Numbered from the stretch's first letter, positions 30,351 to 38,063 are shown. The stretch is 64,000 nt of DNA from Streptomyces hygroscopicus (GCF_026168105.1 NZ_LBMW01000004.1:186001-250000); one strand, 5' to 3'. Notes: a model not told the origin generated them from the sequence alone. Translations and numbers: made by a program.

Positions 30351-30716
30351 GTGACCGACCAGCCCTGCCCCTTCTGCGAGATCAACCTCGGCCGCGCGCC
30401 CGCCACGTTCGTGCATGAGTGGTCCGACACCATCGCGATCGTCCCGCTCAATCCCGTCGTGGACGGGCACACCCTCGTCATCCCCAAGCTGCACGTCCGC
30501 GACTTCGCGAGCGACCCGGCCGTCTCCGCAGACACGATGCGCCGAGCCGCGCAGCTCATGCAGCGGATGGACCGCCCCATGAACCTGATCACCTCGCGCG
30601 GCAGGGAAGCGACCCAGTCCGTCTTCCACCTGCACCTACACCTCGTGCCCCGCGCGGAGAACGACGGCCTGGCGCTGCCCTGGTACAGCGGGCGCCGCAA
30701 GACGGGAGCGCACTGA
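30351..30716 (+). CDS. HIT-family hydrolase
   Basis: 121 residues. The C-terminal histidine triad FHLHLHLVP is intact, and an N-terminal CPFC pair with the FVHEWSDTIAIVPLNP segment is typical of HIT/Hint hydrolases that cleave nucleoside phosphoramidates or dinucleotides. GTG 30351 was preferred because GGAG lies 6 nt upstream; ATG 30339 is an alternative. The next gene starts within its stop (TGATG). Confidence 0.86.
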   Translation: MTDQPCPFCEINLGRAPATFVHEWSDTIAIVPLNPVVDGHTLVIPKLHVRDFASDPAVSADTMRRAAQLMQRMDRPMNLITSRGREATQSVFHLHLHLVPRAENDGLALPWYSGRRKTGAH

Positions 30717-30892
30717 TGACCGCCCGACAGCCCGTCCCCGCTATCGACTGGACCGACGTCTGCGGCGACACCCAACCCGACCCCACCCCGGAGATGCGGT
30801 CCGCGGAACGCCGGGACCTCTGGGGCTGCGGGCTCACCGCCGACCAAATGCACCACATGACCACCGTGACACCAAAACCGGAGTACCTGTGA
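30716..30892 (+). CDS. Hypothetical early protein (58 aa)
   Basis: Short protein without recognised domain, coupled upstream by TGATG and downstream by GTGA. Confidence 0.5.
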   Translation: MTARQPVPAIDWTDVCGDTQPDPTPEMRSAERRDLWGCGLTADQMHHMTTVTPKPEYL

Positions 30893-32184
30893 ACGACCAG
30901 CCGTTGCCCTCGATCCACATGCACGACGTCGCAGGCTTCTGCCCCGCCTGCGGACACCCCACCCTGTACGTCGGCGCGGGCGGACACCTCGTGTGCTCGC
31001 TCATGGACTGCCCGAAGCCGGAAGCCGCCGACCAGCTGCTGCACGGCGACGCGCCGGGGCCGGAGGAGACGGACACCACCCAGCCCGTCGTCACCGTGCA
31101 CGCCGCGCCCAACCTCAGCCCCGCCGCCGAGGAGGCACTCGGCGCGCTCGTCAACGTCGCGAAGCAATGGGCATCCTGCGACTTCGAGCACCCGCACCCC
31201 GAGCACCCGTGCGGCAGGCGCGTTCCCCAGCCGCACGCCGCGCCCGTGTCCCGGGCCGACGAGGACGGCGCCGCCAGCGCGCCCAAGCCGTTCTTCGAGG
31301 TCGGTAAGGTCTACGAGTCCAAGAACGGGCCGCGTTGGGAGATCCGATTCCAGCGGGAAGGGATCGCCCACTTCCATCCCGTTCGCGTCGACCGTGACTC
31401 GACAGGCCTCCTCCACGCCTACGGCAAGCTGAGCCTGGACGACGACCACATGTGGACCACAATGGGCCGTCACGAGTTCGGCGCATGGGAGCTCGCCGAC
31501 CGCACCCACTACCCCTACCGGGACGGCGACGTGACCGTCCTCGGCCCGGAAGTCTTTGCCAGCAGCGACCGCACGACGATCAGCTGGCGGGGGGCGGTGT
31601 ACGTGCTGCAGGACTTCCCGGCGCCGACCGGCGGACCCGTGCCGTCCACGGACAGGCCCACACCCGAAGAGCGGACACGCCTCGCCACCTGGAAGCAGCG
31701 ACAGGAAGCGACCGAACGCAGCGCACCGACCGCCGTGCACAGCTGCGGCCAGACACCGCACACGATGGACTGCGTGACCACCCTCGCCGCCGCCGAATCC
31801 GCCCCGGCAGCGACTGAAGCGACCGACGGGTGGACGCAGAACGAAGACGGCACCTGGACGTGGACGTGGACGGCCCCGAAGGACGGCAACGTCACCGGCT
31901 TCCACCTCTGCTCGCACTGCCCCCACGACGACACAGCGACCGCCCCGGCAGCGACTGAAGCGGCCGGCCGCCCGGACACGATCACAGACCCGGCGTGGCT
32001 CCGCGAGCAGTACGCGGCCGTGATCCGACGCTGGTGGGACGCAGACGACGGTGGCGCTGAAGAGATCGCCGACGCCGTGATGCGCGTCCGCGACCGCCAC
32101 CTGCAGCAGCTCCGGCAACGCCTCGCCCTCGCCGACAGCCTCCACCAGAAGCAGCTCGACGGGAAGGAGCAGCCCGGTGCCTGA
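30889..32184 (+). CDS. DUF6085-like Streptomyces prophage protein with zinc ribbon
   Basis: 431 residues. The N-terminal 45 residues (HDVAGFCPACGHPTLYVG, LVCSLMDCPKP) match the DUF6085 zinc-ribbon pattern. A central domain (about 135-225, VGKVYESKNGPRWEIRFQRE) is followed by Thr/Ala-rich linkers, a Trp repeat (WTWTWT) and a C-terminal helix of the type seen in DUF6221-like proteins. A 21-bp direct repeat encodes two PAATEA segments. Modular prophage cargo of unknown role. Confidence 0.68.
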   Translation: MNDQPLPSIHMHDVAGFCPACGHPTLYVGAGGHLVCSLMDCPKPEAADQLLHGDAPGPEETDTTQPVVTVHAAPNLSPAAEEALGALVNVAKQWASCDFEHPHPEHPCGRRVPQPHAAPVSRADEDGAASAPKPFFEVGKVYESKNGPRWEIRFQREGIAHFHPVRVDRDSTGLLHAYGKLSLDDDHMWTTMGRHEFGAWELADRTHYPYRDGDVTVLGPEVFASSDRTTISWRGAVYVLQDFPAPTGGPVPSTDRPTPEERTRLATWKQRQEATERSAPTAVHSCGQTPHTMDCVTTLAAAESAPAATEATDGWTQNEDGTWTWTWTAPKDGNVTGFHLCSHCPHDDTATAPAATEAAGRPDTITDPAWLREQYAAVIRRWWDADDGGAEEIADAVMRVRDRHLQQLRQRLALADSLHQKQLDGKEQPGA

Positions 32185-32371
32185 GCGGCAGATCCACATG
32201 CAGATAGACCCGGAGTTCGCCCAGCTCCTCGCCCTGTACACGCGTACCGGCGAAACCGTCCGCACTGCCCTCAAGAAGGGGCTGAAGACCCGGGCCATGC
32301 TCGACGGGCTCCTCGACGCAAACGGGAAGCCGAAACGCGGCGGCGGCAGACCCGCACGGAGGCCGCAGTGA
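32177..32371 (+). CDS. Hypothetical basic protein (64 aa)
   Basis: N-terminal strand-helix (RQIHMQIDPEFAQLLALYTR) that may be ribbon-helix-helix-like, with a basic tail. It overlaps the preceding gene by 8 nt and the next by 4 nt. Confidence 0.52.
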   Translation: MPERQIHMQIDPEFAQLLALYTRTGETVRTALKKGLKTRAMLDGLLDANGKPKRGGGRPARRPQ

Positions 32372-32706
32372 GCGCGCCGACGATCGCCCAGCTCCGCAAT
32401 CTCGCCGACCGCGCCGACCGCGGCCAGTTGACCCCCGCCGAAGTCGCCCGGCTCCGCGCCGGCATCGACCGCTTCGCCGCCGAGCACAAGCCCGCACCGC
32501 CACCCCGGATCGGTACAGCCGGCCGCCGCCTGAAGAACCTCAAGCAAAGACTGCTGAGGCTCCACGCCCCGATGATCCGCGGCGGCATCGAGATCTGCCG
32601 GGAGTGCTCCGGCTGGGACGGCTTTCGCTGCCGCGGCCTTGTCACCCCGCACCCCTGCCCAACCATCGACGCCATCGACATGCAGCGCCGCCGGGACGCC
32701 GCGTGA
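32368..32706 (+). CDS. Hypothetical protein with Cys pair (112 aa)
   Basis: N-terminal acidic helices resembling a common prophage segment (LADRADRGQLTPAEVARLRA), then a basic region and CRECSGWDGFRCRG, a possible metal site. GTGA overlaps at both ends. Confidence 0.56.
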   Translation: MSAPTIAQLRNLADRADRGQLTPAEVARLRAGIDRFAAEHKPAPPPRIGTAGRRLKNLKQRLLRLHAPMIRGGIEICRECSGWDGFRCRGLVTPHPCPTIDAIDMQRRRDAA

Positions 32707-32873
32707 CCGACCCGATCGGTCGCCTGAACGAGATCGCCGCCCGCTGGGAACACGGCCACCCCGAGCTCACCAGCGGCTGCGCACTCTGCCATGCGGAATG
32801 GGCCGAAGTATGGGACGTGCTGCACGGGCCGTCCGCCATCATGAATCCACCCAGCCCGCCGAAGGAGCCGTGA
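32703..32873 (+). CDS. Hypothetical protein (56 aa)
   Basis: Small protein with CALCHAEW, possibly metal-binding. The start overlaps the previous stop (GTGA). Confidence 0.52.
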   Translation: MTDPIGRLNEIAARWEHGHPELTSGCALCHAEWAEVWDVLHGPSAIMNPPSPPKEP

Positions 32874-32874
32874 C

Positions 32875-33327
32875 GTGCGCACCGACGCCATCCTCGACCA
32901 GATCGACACCGCACTCCACGACTACAGCATCAGCGGCGACGCCATGCGCAGCGCACCCGACCAGGAGACCGTGGCCGGCCCACGCGGTGGACGGGACATC
33001 CTCGTCCGCCGCCTCGTCGAACGCCACGGCCTCGAGCCCGAGGACGCCCGCCATGCTGTCATCGCCGCCGAGCAGGACCACACCAGCGAGCACGCCGCGC
33101 TCGTCCAGGCCGAAGCCCGCGCGGTGATGGACGAGACCATGCAGCGGATCCGGGACGCTTTCCGGCCCATGGCCGAGTCGATGGCCGAGACGTTCAAGCA
33201 GCTCGCCCAGGCATTCGAGCGGATGCGTGCCAGCGCTGCACCGGTGCCCGCGCCCGGACGGCGAACAGACCGGCCGGCCTGGCAATCCCCCTACGGGCCC
33301 GCAGGGAAGAAGAGGGCCGGGGCGTGA
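32875..33327 (+). CDS. Hypothetical helical protein (150 aa)
   Basis: N-terminal helical segment, then a long amphipathic stretch (DETMQRIRDAFRPMAESMAE) resembling scaffold-like or coiled proteins, and a Pro/Arg-rich tail. Function unknown. GTGA overlap at the end. Confidence 0.58.
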   Translation: MRTDAILDQIDTALHDYSISGDAMRSAPDQETVAGPRGGRDILVRRLVERHGLEPEDARHAVIAAEQDHTSEHAALVQAEARAVMDETMQRIRDAFRPMAESMAETFKQLAQAFERMRASAAPVPAPGRRTDRPAWQSPYGPAGKKRAGA

Positions 33328-33482
33328 CCGGTGACCTGCATGTCCTGTCGCCGCGCCTCCCGCTCCGCACTCGCGCTCGGCTGTGGGTGCAGCAGCGCAT
33401 CGACGGCGCGGCCGGCTGGCTCGCCGGACACGGGCATCCCGGCGTGGCGGAGCGGCTGTGGCGAGCCTGCCGGATGTGGTGA
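33324..33482 (+). CDS. Small basic protein, last gene of the early operon (52 aa)
   Basis: A compact frame (LWVQQRIDGAAGWLAGHGHP, then a helical end) starting in a GTGA overlap and ending 2 bp before the operon terminator. No family recognised. Confidence 0.5.
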   Translation: MTGDLHVLSPRLPLRTRARLWVQQRIDGAAGWLAGHGHPGVAERLWRACRMW

Positions 33483-33484
33483 CG

Positions 33485-33512
33485 AAGGCCCCGCCCAACC
33501 GGGCGGGGCCTT
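33485..33512 (+). terminator. Strong intrinsic terminator ending the early operon
   Basis: AAGGCCCCGCCC (33485-33496), AACC loop, GGGCGGGGCCTT (33501-33512): a perfect 12-bp stem with a 4-nt loop. It separates the rightward early operon from the convergent leftward cluster and is symmetric enough to work both ways. Confidence 0.85.
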
Positions 33513-33598
33513 CTCGCATTAGCTCACGACGTCGCAGCCTTGGCGCGCCGGTCAGGCCGCTTTCGTGCGCCGACTCTTGCTGGAGAGTCCAGCCAGAG

Positions 33599-33979
33599 TC
33601 AAGACCGACTCCCGAGGAGTTGCGAGACGCGCTGTGGAGTTACCCCCAGAACCGCGGCGGTGTCGCGGCCGGAGAGGCCGGCTGCACGGAGGTGCCGTGC
33701 CGCTGCCCGGTTGCGGGCTGCGGCGACAGCCACAGCCTTCTCGGCTTCGCGCGCGGCCTCGCGCGCTTCGGCTGCCTCCACATCGAGACCGTCCCCGACC
33801 TTGGTCGTGAGCTTGTAGGTGACGCTCTCGGGTGCGTCGCCCTTCATCATGTGGATGTAGCTGCGGATCATTTCGTCGGCGTCGGTGGTGAGGTTGCGGG
33901 ACTGGGTGACGCCGACGCTGTCGATGTGCAGTTCCCAGTACTTCCCGGCACGCACGGCCCGGACGTTGTAGGCGGTCAC
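33599..33979 (-). CDS. hicB: HicB-type antitoxin with C-terminal HTH
   Basis: 126 residues. The N-terminal half (YNVRAVRAGKYWELHIDSVG) is the HicB partial RNase-H-like fold; the C-terminal half (about 85-125, LRAAGLSGRDTAAVLGVTPQ) is an HTH for autoregulation. GTG 33979 fits the overlap with the hicA stop (GTGA) and an upstream GAAAGGA; ATG 33988 is an alternative but would touch that site. It should neutralise HicA. Confidence 0.82.
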   Translation of the reverse strand: MTAYNVRAVRAGKYWELHIDSVGVTQSRNLTTDADEMIRSYIHMMKGDAPESVTYKLTTKVGDGLDVEAAEAREAAREAEKAVAVAAARNRAAARHLRAAGLSGRDTAAVLGVTPQRVSQLLGSRS

Positions 33980-34173
33980 TGGAGCCATCCTTTCGGCGGG
34001 CAGGCGAGGTCTCGGATGATGTTGCGGATCACGCCGGGCGTGACCTCCCGGTGGCGGGGAACGGCGGTGGTGTGCTGGCTGCAGGGGCAGCCCCACTTGG
34101 TGTGCTTGCCATCCTCGGACAGGATCTGGCAGCCCGCCTGGCGCAGCGCCCGCTCGACGATCCGCAGCTTCAT
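33976..34173 (-). CDS. hicA: HicA-type mRNA interferase toxin
   Basis: 65 residues with the HicA dsRBD-like fold: N-terminal helix KLRIVERALRQAGC, catalytic His24 in DGKHTKW, strand TTAVPRHREVTPGVIRNIIR. HicA cleaves mRNA on ribosomes when free. The ATG directly abuts AAGGAG, an unusually tight spacing. It is first in the operon and overlaps hicB. As prophage cargo it could stabilise the element or act against other phages. Confidence 0.85.
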   Translation of the reverse strand: MKLRIVERALRQAGCQILSEDGKHTKWGCPCSQHTTAVPRHREVTPGVIRNIIRDLACPPKGWLQ

Positions 34174-34188
34174 CTCCTTGACTATGAG

Positions 34189-34231
34189 TCTAGGTTAATG
34201 CCCCTTGATGTGTCGAGTCAAGGCCCCTAGA
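34189..34231 (-). promoter_or_regulatory. hicAB promoter with nested inverted repeats
   Basis: Read on the minus strand: TTGACT (34221-34216), an 18-nt spacer and TAACCT (34197-34192). Inverted repeats overlap it: TCTAGG/CCTAGA (34189-34194, 34226-34231) and CCTTGA/TCAAGG (34203-34208, 34218-34223). These suit binding by the HicB HTH. Confidence 0.6.
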
Positions 34232-34271
34232 TGTTTCGGCATATGCATGGTGACCAGGGATAACAGCATCA

Positions 34272-34302
34272 CGCCCCCGCACCGGACATCCGGGCGGGGG
34301 CG
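34272..34302 (-). terminator. GC hairpin after the 34316 gene
   Basis: CGCCCCCGC (34272-34280) pairs with GCGGGGGCG (34294-34302) with a 13-nt loop, just beyond the stop of the leftward HTH gene and before the hicAB promoter. Confidence 0.6.
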
Positions 34303-34315
34303 CTCTGGCGTCCGC

Positions 34316-34561
34316 CTACGCCGCCTCCTCCACCGCGGGCGGCTTCTTACCGGCGAGCACCTGCCGGATCCAGCTCTGCGTCAACCGCATCCGCGCCGCC
34401 AGCTCGTCCACCGGGATCCCGCGCCGGTGCGCCGCCCGCAACGCCGCATTCCGCCGGGCCTGTAATCGGTCGTTCGCATCCCGGCCCGCGACCGTCCGAT
34501 GCAGGACCACCGCCAGCTGCAACAGCAGCCGGCCGGCCGTGTCGTTCCACCACCGCTTCAC
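34316..34561 (-). CDS. Small HTH protein
   Basis: 81 residues. The C-terminal half is an HTH (ALRAAHRRGIPVDELAARMR, LTQSWIRQVLAG); the N-terminus is basic and hydrophobic. GTG 34561 was chosen for AGGGGGA upstream. Likely a DNA-binding regulator of the leftward cluster. Confidence 0.65.
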   Translation of the reverse strand: MKRWWNDTAGRLLLQLAVVLHRTVAGRDANDRLQARRNAALRAAHRRGIPVDELAARMRLTQSWIRQVLAGKKPPAVEEAA

Positions 34562-34702
34562 GCAATCCCCCTCGCGTTGAACGCCACCCCGCAGACGGTC
34601 CACCATCAGGCCGGCGAGCAGCAGCGGCAAGGGCGCACGAGTCCCGTGCACGACGGGCGGGACGCATGGGACTCAGGGCATCGATCGCAGCGGGAAGCGG
34701 CC

Positions 34703-34987
34703 TCACTCTTCCGTGACGGTGACGTACCCAGCAGCCTCCAGCTCCCGCAGCAGCTCGTCGACATCCTCCGGTGGGATTCCTGCAGCCCGCCTCTCCAGCT
34801 CCGCTGTCCGGGCCGCATCGACGTCGAAGTCGCCGTCGGTGGCCAGCAGTTCGAGGAGCAGACCGAGCGCCGAGAGGCTGACGTCGGCGTTCTGGATGAG
34901 CTCGTTGGGGAAATGTGTCGTCGGCTCGAACGGGTCGCGCAGGACGCTGTCCTGGATGTGCGGCTGCACGCGGACCTTCTTCACCAT
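34703..34987 (-). CDS. Winged-helix protein (94 aa)
   Basis: HFPNELIQNADVSLSALGLL and LLRELEAAGYVTVTEE form the pattern of a replication-type winged helix common in Streptomyces (helix, helix, wing). It has the same fold type as the next upstream gene (35144). A GC-rich dyad with TTCCGC lies upstream. Confidence 0.62.
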   Translation of the reverse strand: MVKKVRVQPHIQDSVLRDPFEPTTHFPNELIQNADVSLSALGLLLELLATDGDFDVDAARTAELERRAAGIPPEDVDELLRELEAAGYVTVTEE

Positions 34988-35143
34988 CGGTTGATCTTCC
35001 TCTCGATTCTCGCGCGCGCGTGCGCACGCACTAAGGCCGGGCTTCGCCCACGCGTATTTCCGCTACCGCGGAAGCGGGAGTGTTTGCCAGCCGTCTTATG
35101 TAACCCGTCTTGTAGAAGACGTCGCTGTCACGAGCCCCCTCGG

Positions 35144-35530
35144 TCACGAGTCCACCCATCGACCAACCCCTCCATTTCTGCCGTCCTCATTTTGTCCGGT
35201 TTGCGGAACGTCGTAGACGGTCAGTGTGGTCATGAACCCGCCGCCGTTCGGCTGCCCCTTGGGGATCCGAGAGCGCGTCCTCACCATGTAGCCGCACTCC
35301 TCCAGTTCAGCGAAGGCAGCCCGCAGCGCGCGCCGACTCTCCGCCCTGGGGCCGCGGTGCTTCTTCCCGTCGTCAGCCATGGAGTCCGCCGTCGCCTGCC
35401 AGCCCGGAGGGCGTGCGATCAGCTCGGACAACACCTGCCGGGCGAGCCGGCTCAACCGCTCATCGAAGACGGTCTGGTTGGGGATCTGGACGAAGTTCCT
35501 CTTCGGCTTCGATCGCTCGACTATCAGCAC
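35144..35530 (-). CDS. Winged-helix/HTH protein (128 aa)
   Basis: IPNQTVFDERLSRLARQVLS and AFAELEECGYMVRTRSRIPK are the two conserved blocks of the Streptomyces helix-turn-helix family related to replication initiators. The start is GTG 35530. Opposite to it, on the plus strand, begins a two-hairpin unit at about 35570. Confidence 0.65.
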   Translation of the reverse strand: MLIVERSKPKRNFVQIPNQTVFDERLSRLARQVLSELIARPPGWQATADSMADDGKKHRGPRAESRRALRAAFAELEECGYMVRTRSRIPKGQPNGGGFMTTLTVYDVPQTGQNEDGRNGGVGRWVDS

Positions 35531-35568
35531 GTGCCCGCCCCCATGTGGCAGGGGCAGGCGCGGAACGC

Positions 35569-35680
35569 TATCGTCATGAGTGGTGCCTTACTTCGCGGTT
35601 GGTCACTGATGCGGCGGGGGTGGTGCCCCGCCTGATAGGCGAACGGCCGGACGGAATGAGCCCCGTCCGGCCGATGCTTT
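35569..35680 (+). ncRNA. Putative small RNA unit A (two hairpins, T tract)
   Basis: A possible -10 (TATCGT, 35569-35574) is followed by GGTTGGT (35597-35603), hairpin GGCGGGG/CCCCGCC (35613-35632), and a terminator stem CGGCCGGACGG/CCGTCCGGCCG (35644-35673) with CTTTTT after it. A similar unit lies at 37755-37857. A 19-codon frame (35576-35635) could also be translated. Confidence 0.4.
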
Positions 35681-35682
35681 TT
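35644..35682 (+). terminator. Intrinsic terminator
   Basis: Perfect 11-bp stem (35644-35654 with 35663-35673), 8-nt loop, followed within 3 nt by a five-T run on the plus strand. No protein gene on the plus strand ends here, so it implies a short transcript. Confidence 0.7.
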
Positions 35683-35731
35683 GCTCTCATTCTATGTTGC
35701 AGTTGTGCCTCAAGTCGCCTAATCCAGGCGC

Positions 35732-35992
35732 CTATTCGCTGGTTGCAGGACCCTCGCCGTCGACCAGCTCGATCTCGATTGCGAGAGCGCCCAGCTGCTC
35801 CTTCTCCGGCCCGTAGATGGCCCGAATGTTCGCGAGTTGCTCCTCACGGGACGCCGCAGGATTCACGCGCGCCGGGCCCTCGCCGTCGAGGAGCGCCTCG
35901 AAGTCCGGGTACGCGGTCACCCGCAGGACCCGCACGTCGCACGTCTCATCGGTCCCTTTGATGCGGAAGCGGATCGTGTCGCCCGCGGCCAT
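35732..35992 (-). pseudogene. ASCH-domain protein, N-terminally truncated
   Basis: 86 codons from ATG 35992 cover the second half of an ASCH domain (GDTIRFRIKGTDETCDVRVL, EGPARVNPAASREEQLANIR, LGALAIEIEL). ASCH proteins bind RNA or act on modified nucleosides. Family-like sequence continues upstream of the ATG (NPHLAD) for about 8 codons to position 36010 or so and then stops at the tnpB element. The first 30 or so residues, including the KTVEVR segment, are absent. Expression from the ATG alone is possible but function is doubtful. Confidence 0.65.
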
Positions 35993-35994
35993 GT

Positions 35995-36140
35995 CGGCGA
36001 GGTGCGGATTTGGATTCCTCCCCCAGTCACTGCTGAGGGATTCCAGCCAGCGGGAGCGCTAGCTGGTGCGTTACCCCTTGCGGGGCCGCTGGTTCTTGCT
36101 TCGCAGACCGGCCAGTGCCGAAGTCTCCACAAGCTGTCAC
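35995..36140 (-). ncRNA. Predicted omega (reRNA) region of the tnpB element
   Basis: In IS200/IS605-type elements the 3' end of tnpB and the right end encode the guide RNA scaffold, with the guide read from DNA just outside the element. Here the element end is judged to be near 36013, after a G-rich block (CTGGGGGAGGAATC on the minus strand), so the guide would be the ASCH remnant. Position is inferred, not measured. Confidence 0.4.
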
Positions 36141-37262
36141 GGCAAGCCCTGCCGCGAGGATGTTTCTTGCCGCGTTCAGGTCCGCGTGATCCCGATGCCC
36201 GCAGCTGGTGCACACGAAGACGGCTTGGCTCTCGCGCGACTTCGCGTCCACCTCCTTGCAGCGGTTACAGGTCTGCGACGTGTACGCGGGGTTTACCTTG
36301 ATGATCTGCGTGCCGGTATATCGAGCGGCCGACTGTAGGGCCAGCTCCATGCGGCGCCAGCCCTTGTCGAGGATGGCCCGATTCAGGCCGGCCTTCTGCC
36401 GAACGTTGCGGCCGGGTTCGGTTTTGGTGCCTTTGGCTGAGGCCGTCATGTCGCAGGTGCGCAGGTCTTCCAGGATTACGACGGAGTGCTCGGCGGTGAG
36501 GCGGTTCGCCGTCCATGCGGCAAAGTCTCCACGCCGGTTTGAAACGCGAGACATGATCCGGTTAATCGCGGCGATGGTCTTGCGGCGGTTCGCTGAGCCC
36601 TTCTTCGAGCGGGCGAGACGCTGCTGCAACCGGCGATAGCGAATCTTCTCCCTGGCTGCAATGAACTCACGGTCGTAGAAGCGGCCGGCGCTCGTGGTGG
36701 CCGCTACGGCGACGCCCCGGTCGATACCGACCGGTGTCCCCGCGTGGTGCTCAGGGGTGAGGAGGCCGTCCTCGACGAGGAATGACACGTACCAGTGCCC
36801 GGCCTTACAGGCCACCGTGGCTGAGCGGATCTCTCCGCCCAACGGTCTTGTCCAGCGGAAGGTCACCCATCCAAGTGTGGGTAGTTTGACCCTTCCCCAT
36901 TTCCGATTGAGGCGTTCGATTGAAAGGCGGCGGTGATCAGGGAAGCGAAATGAGGGCGACCAGCGCGCCTTCGATCGCCATCGCACCTTGAATGTCCCAT
37001 GCCGCCTACATGCCTGGTCAAGGTCCCTCAGTACCTGTTGACAGATGACGCGGGGCGCCTTGCGCAGCCATTCGAACTCGGCTCGAGCTTCTGTGAACTC
37101 TGCCGACTGCGGCACGAAGTTCATCCATGCCCCTCGCCGGGCGTATTCCCGGCGCTGTTCGAGGGCGGTGTTCCATACGGCGCGGCAGATGTTGCCGAAC
37201 TCCTCGCACATCGCTTCCTGTTCAGGCGTGAGCTTGAGCCGGTACTTGCGGCCGGTCAGCAT
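36027..37262 (-). mobile_element. tnpB: TnpB, RNA-guided nuclease of an IS200/IS605-type element
   Basis: 411 residues, full length. The N-terminal helix-rich part (YRLKLTPEQEAMCEEFGNIC) is followed by a RuvC-like nuclease: Asp in VGIDRGVAV, Glu in VVILEDL, Asp in DHADLNAARN, so the catalytic triad is complete. The zinc ribbon CNRC...CTSC lies between the last two. TnpB cuts DNA guided by an omega RNA and favours retention of the element. No tnpA is present, so it would need one in trans to move. ATG 37262 begins right inside the left end. Confidence 0.92.
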
Positions 37263-37307
37263 GGAACACCCCCTCTCATTGGACTCTACAGGCAGGGTCT
37301 GACAGTG

Positions 37308-37763
37308 CTAGGCGCCGAGTTGGTTCGCCTGGCGCGCGATGCCGGCGAGTCGGCGCAGCTCGATGGCGAAGTTGGCCATCCGGTCCGCGACCTCCTCGGC
37401 CATGTCCTCGGTGAGAAAGGCGTCGTCCCCGCCGCCGTCGTCGAGGGTGATGTGCGCCCGCTGTAGCCGCGGGTCATTGCCGCTGGTTTCGGCCTTCAAC
37501 GAGGCGTACATCTCGAACGTGATGCCCTTGCTGAGGAACGAGCCCACGGTGACGCTGGCGGTGTTCTCGCTGCCCAGGGCGTCGTAGGACGAGTGGACGA
37601 TGTCCTCGACCGCGACCTCCTTCTCGGAGACGTGATCAACGATGCACCAGGTCGGACACTCGATGTAGATCACCTGAGTGGGCTCGAGACGGCGGCCAAT
37701 CGCGGCCGGCACGAGGCGATGCCCGGGGGAGACGACAGGGAGTGCGGGCGCTGCTAAGGTCAT
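37308..37763 (-). CDS. DUF6907-type protein
   Basis: 151 residues. The block IYIECPTWCIVDH followed by an acidic beta-rich domain (VTVGSFLSKGITFEMYASLK) and a helical end (MAEEVADRMANFAIELRRLA) matches a Streptomyces prophage/plasmid family with a CPxWC motif (DUF6907). ATG 37763 was chosen over an upstream frame extension. Function unknown. Confidence 0.68.
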   Translation of the reverse strand: MTLAAPALPVVSPGHRLVPAAIGRRLEPTQVIYIECPTWCIVDHVSEKEVAVEDIVHSSYDALGSENTASVTVGSFLSKGITFEMYASLKAETSGNDPRLQRAHITLDDGGGDDAFLTEDMAEEVADRMANFAIELRRLAGIARQANQLGA

Positions 37764-37857
37764 GGACGGATTCCAATCTGACCAGGGTTGGTTGCTTGAT
37801 CCGCGAGTGGCGACTCGCTTCACATCGGCCGGACGGTGGCGACCGTCCGGCCGTTTT
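37755..37857 (+). ncRNA. Putative small RNA unit B (two hairpins, T tract)
   Basis: TAAGGT (37755-37760) as a possible -10, GGTTGGT (37786-37792), hairpin GCGAGT/ACTCGC (37803-37818), then terminator CGGCCGGACGGT/ACCGTCCGGCCG (37826-37853) and TTTT. Layout and the first 11 bases of the terminator stem match unit A at 35569. It begins over the start of the leftward DUF6907 gene. Confidence 0.4.
37826..37857 (+). terminator. Intrinsic terminator
   Basis: A 12-bp perfect stem with a GGCG loop and TTTT immediately after on the plus strand. It also shields the GntR region from upstream transcription. Confidence 0.75.
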
Positions 37858-37926
37858 GGTTCTTCAGGCCATAACGCGGCGCTGCATCACGTGTGCAGTG
37901 CGTCACGGTGACAGGACAGACTCTCG

Positions 37927-37945
37927 CACTTGTTCAGGACAAGTG
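37927..37945. promoter_or_regulatory. Perfect-arm palindrome, likely GntR operator 1
   Basis: CACTTGTTCAGGACAAGTG: 7-bp arms with a 5-bp centre. The same core, ACTTGTTCAG, recurs at 38922 on the other side of the GntR gene. Confidence 0.6.
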
Positions 37946-37987
37946 TCAACGGGGCTGAATCGTCTGAGTTGCCGAGTTAGCGATCCC

Positions 37988-38000
37988 CCTGTTCAGGGCA
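37988..38000. promoter_or_regulatory. Related half-operator (CCTGTTCAGGGCA)
   Basis: Shares TGTTCAGG with the palindrome at 37927, and contains its own short dyad CCCTG/CAGGG. It lies about 65 bp before the GntR start. Confidence 0.4.
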
Positions 38001-38063
38001 CGCGAGGGGCGGCTGGTAGACATGTACCTTTGCCTCTACAGGTCATGACAAAGGAGGGACGCC

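Noticed and set aside
30589..32652. 687-codon minus-strand frame opposite the DUF6085-like gene
   Set aside because: Composition typical of an antisense shadow; the plus-strand genes have overlaps, zinc motifs and start signals.
35008..35030. Alternating CG/TG run (GCGCGCGCGTGCGCACGC) that could form Z-DNA
   Set aside because: Short alternating runs are expected in DNA of this base composition; no linked feature supports a function.
37762..37911. Plus-strand protein frame starting MDGFQSDQG
   Set aside because: It runs through a perfect T-tailed terminator hairpin, has no ribosome binding site and a composition that changes after the hairpin; an RNA unit explains the region better.
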